A stretch of DNA of 64,000 nucleotides from Whalleya microplaca (Eukaryota > Ascomycota > Sordariomycetes > Xylariales > Xylariaceae): contig MU385779.1 of assembly GCA_022497155.1 (NCBI GenBank), positions 1 to 64,000 of the forward strand. The letters run 5' to 3'. Positions 61,489 to 64,000 of the stretch are shown here, piece by piece (the stretch's first letter is position 1; the number at the start of each line of letters is the position of its first letter). Made by a program: the position numbers and the translations under genes. The notes beneath the pieces are model-generated. The model was given only the letters and a program-made list of their open reading frames with translations. It ran no database searches and was not told the DNA's origin.

Positions 61489-61575
61489 GGTAGAATACTC
61501 CAAGGTTATATGCAAGCACCTTCAGCCGCATAGATATGTCGTACCAACCAACCGGTATATGGACTACCCGAACTA

Positions 61576-62086
61576 CTAGCGTTGGCTATTTCGCCTCCTC
61601 ACGCCCAAAGGGCGTTGCGCTTTAATTAGTAAAGATCCCTAATAATTCGTAACACTAGTCGATACAACCGTTTTACTAATAATCTGCTAATAGACTCATG
61701 TAGCTTTAGGTAATTAAATATTACCTGTTACTTTAATTTGTTTCGGCCTGCTGATCTCTTAAGTAAAATGCCGATCGATAATTATAGGCTACCTATACCT
61801 GCTAAGACTGCTATAACTATAGCGGTCTTTATCTACTAAATCCCCTATAGTTATAGGAGACACTACTAACACTACTATCTGGAGTTTCACTTTTTGTAAT
61901 AGTTAAATGCTAGATTATCGTAATATTAAGATTATTTACAGTATGCAAACTACCTCTATTCGTATATAATCTACACCAAAGTCTAAGTAGCTTGAAACCC
62001 CCAGTTATTTTCCCAATTACTAGGGACTTTTCCTAATTAAAGACCAACGCCCTTTGGGCGTGAGGAGGCGAAATAGCCAACGCTAG
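61576..62086. mobile_element. MITE 2: 511-bp element with 42-bp perfect inverted ends
   Basis: The left end 61576-61617 (CTAGCGTTGGCTATTTCGCC onward) and the right end 62045-62086 are perfect inverted copies over 42 bp. After two mismatches a further CTTTAATTAG match follows. TA is present on both outer sides (61574-61575 and 62087-62088), which suggests Tc1/mariner-type transposition. No transposase is encoded. The perfect ends suggest a recent insertion. The element abuts the NRPS-like coding sequence and supplies its stop codon. Confidence 0.85.
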
Positions 62087-64000
62087 TAAGTGGAGCTATT
62101 ACACGAGACCTCTTCGTCAACGCAAGCCTCGCATACGAGGTCAAGGAACTGTGCAAGATGTATCAAACATACGTTCCAGCTGAGCTGGCGCATCCGTGTT
62201 TTAATGTGAGGCGGAAGATTGAAGCTGCCTAAGAAACGCACTTCTTGCGATTCGGCACCCTCAAGCTTTTTGGCTATCTCGAATGCTAGCATAGTGCCGT
62301 AACTATAGCCTGCAATCGCATAAGGGCCCCGCGGCTGCTGCCGTCGGACAGCCCCTACGTAAATGTCGACGGCCTCTGCGATAGATACGAATTTGGGCTG
62401 GCCAGGCTCTAACCCACGGGCCCGGAGAGCGTACACAGGACGATCGTCATCTCTGAGGTGCTGGGCGAGTCCGACAAAAACGAGAACTTCGCCGATGCCT
62501 GGGTGAACAAGCCAAAGCGGCATCTTCGACCCTTTAGGACATAGGGTGACGACTGGGTCGTAGTTAGTCGCTGTTGCTGTTGGTATTTCCGCGGCCATGA
62601 TTTGATCTGGAACAACATCGCTCGTAGCTATATGTTGTGACGAACACTGTACTGAAAATGTTTCCTCTAGTGCTATAGCTAGGAGCCGTATTGTATAATG
62701 CTTTAGAAACATGATGGTGTTAACTGAGATTCCCAGCCGAGTGTTAATGCGGTGCTTCAGCCGGATTATATCCATAGACGTGAAACCAAGCTCAAATATA
62801 GGTGTTTCGACGCCGAAGCTCTCGGAGCTCTCAACCCCCATAGTTCCTATAAATTCTTCTCGGAGGAGAATTTCGATCCTATTAAGTCCTCTGTCCGCTT
62901 CCATATATCGGTTTTGTTTCTTGAACTCATTTATAATTTGGCGGTGGTATGCAGCATCGATATCAAATGCCCCTGCTTCGAACAATGTTCTCATCTTAGC
63001 TCCTGAAATTTTACCTAATGTGCTTATAGGTAGCAAGTGCAGCGATTTCGTTCCAACTAAAAAAACAACCGGTCGGCTCCCTGTGCTAACCATACAGGCC
63101 CGAAGCACTAGAGTCTCAACTTCAGCCATATCCCTTGGCTCTGGTGAAGGATCATTAGCTGCGTATGCAACTGTAACCTGTTCGGTAGCAGCCCCAGGCA
63201 TTCGACTTGGAAAGACAGCAACGCGGGCTACACACGTTTCTCTAAGTGCTACCTCGATAGATCGCTGTAAGTCTGCTGTAGGTATTTTGACGCCGTTAAT
63301 GTTGATAACGTCCTTAATACGGCCGGTCAAATGTAATATCCCTTCCGTATCAATAATAGCCTGATCGCCTGTGCGAAACCAGCCATCATCTGTAAATGCC
63401 TCGCTAGTTGCAGCGGGGTTGCGGTAGTAGCCTTCGAAAACGACGGCGCCCCGTACTTCAAGATCACCCGATTCTCCTGATTCAGCAGCCTGGCCAGTCT
63501 CCTTTATTGTTATACGCATTTCTATTCCCGGCATACATCGGCCCAATGATGCTACAATTAGGCCTTTAGCCATATCGTATTTTGGGCAATAGAGGTTATA
63601 TATAGCACCTGCACACGTCTCGGTCATACCGAAGCCGGGTGCGATAACATCATAAGGCGCCCCATAATGTGTAAGAAGCCTAGAGACGGCAACGCATGTC
63701 TGGATATCATTAGCCTCGCCGCCGGTTACAAGATGAGTTAAGTTGGACAAGTCCCATCGGTCAGGCGGAGTGGCATTGCTGTTACACGCTGTAAGCAGCT
63801 TAGCAAGAAGGAAATTTGGTGCAAACGTCCGAGAAACACGATGCCGGCTGAGTAAGTCAAGGAAGAGCTGTGGATTTGCCACAATATCGGCAGCGTGGAC
63901 ATGTACTTGGTCGACACCCATCCAAAGCGCCTGTAGATGTGTCTCGAGTAAGCCTGCAACGTGATCAAGCCCAATCCAATTAAGAAAAGTCTCATTTTTG
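62083..64000 (-). CDS. NRPS-like enzyme (A-T-TE), 5' end beyond window, 3' end truncated by MITE 2
   Basis: The frame runs off the window end; the part seen starts at KNETFLNWIGLDHVAGL, before the methionine at 63921. Counting from that methionine, the adenylation domain (to about 320) shows FGMTETCAG (98-105), GWFRTGDQ (180-187), GRIKDV (200-205) and the A10 lysine in LGKISGAK (302-309). A carrier domain has GFTSMDII with Ser382, the phosphopantetheine site. A thioesterase-like domain has GYSYG with Ser540. There is no condensation domain. Such A-T-TE enzymes activate an aryl or alpha-keto acid and release a dimer or ester. After FLDLVCEAC the frame ends in SSTY-stop, with the last Tyr and stop formed by the TA duplication and MITE 2. 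The TE lacks its C-terminal part and catalytic His. Probably the core gene of a metabolite cluster with the MFS exporter. Confidence 0.85.
   Translation of the reverse strand, partial: KNETFLNWIGLDHVAGLLETHLQALWMGVDQVHVHAADIVANPQLFLDLLSRHRVSRTFAPNFLLAKLLTACNSNATPPDRWDLSNLTHLVTGGEANDIQTCVAVSRLLTHYGAPYDVIAPGFGMTETCAGAIYNLYCPKYDMAKGLIVASLGRCMPGIEMRITIKETGQAAESGESGDLEVRGAVVFEGYYRNPAATSEAFTDDGWFRTGDQAIIDTEGILHLTGRIKDVININGVKIPTADLQRSIEVALRETCVARVAVFPSRMPGAATEQVTVAYAANDPSPEPRDMAEVETLVLRACMVSTGSRPVVFLVGTKSLHLLPISTLGKISGAKMRTLFEAGAFDIDAAYHRQIINEFKKQNRYMEADRGLNRIEILLREEFIGTMGVESSESFGVETPIFELGFTSMDIIRLKHRINTRLGISVNTIMFLKHYTIRLLAIALEETFSVQCSSQHIATSDVVPDQIMAAEIPTATATNYDPVVTLCPKGSKMPLWLVHPGIGEVLVFVGLAQHLRDDDRPVYALRARGLEPGQPKFVSIAEAVDIYVGAVRRQQPRGPYAIAGYSYGTMLAFEIAKKLEGAESQEVRFLGSFNLPPHIKTRMRQLSWNVCLIHLAQFLDLVCEACVDEEVSCNSSTY

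Noticed and set aside
62711..63364. 217-codon plus-strand frame
   Set aside because: Antisense shadow of the NRPS-like adenylation and carrier domains.

Overview
The window looks like a piece of a filamentous ascomycete (Pezizomycotina) genome. The genes carry short introns of about 45-65 bp with GTAAGT-type donors, CTRAC-like branch sites and CAG/TAG acceptors. Gene families are typical of moulds: a PA-TM-RING protein, NmrA-like, a 14-TMS MFS exporter, an A-T-TE NRPS-like enzyme and a small cysteine-rich secreted protein. Extremely AT-rich blocks hold retrotransposons riddled with C-to-T and G-to-A changes, which is the mark of repeat-induced point mutation (RIP). I cannot name the species.

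Layout. (1) 1-14,560 is an AT-rich, RIP-degraded block with three minisatellites and an 11.5-kb Ty3/gypsy element (2586-14070, minus strand). (2) 14,763-17,013 is copy A of a 2.25-kb LTR element that keeps only a copia-like gag remnant. (3) 17.5-37.4 kb is gene-bearing: a secreted EEP-family nuclease/phosphatase (minus), a GNAT-like protein, a PA-TM-RING protein, an alpha/beta hydrolase, an 8-Cys secreted protein (minus) and an RRM-like protein. Long gene-free gaps separate them. (4) 37,425-54,100 is one NmrA-like gene split by a Tc1/mariner-type element (TA target duplication, about 100-bp inverted ends). Two complete RIP-degraded gypsy elements in opposite orientations sit inside that element. 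(5) 55,953-64,000 looks like the edge of a secondary-metabolite locus: an MFS exporter with copy B of the gag-only LTR element inside its fifth intron, two MITE-like elements, and an NRPS-like A-T-TE enzyme that runs off the window end and whose stop codon is supplied by one of the MITEs.

Main biological points. All transposon boundaries were read from direct target-site duplications and inverted or direct terminal repeats. Removing the 15.7-kb nested insertion plus one TA restores the NmrA reading frame exactly (FFMA/NFLEPK). The MFS gene stays in frame over nine exons (592 aa), with splice sites on both sides of the retroelement intact, so it may still be expressed if a 2.3-kb intron can be spliced. 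The NRPS-like gene, by contrast, appears to have lost the end of its thioesterase domain.
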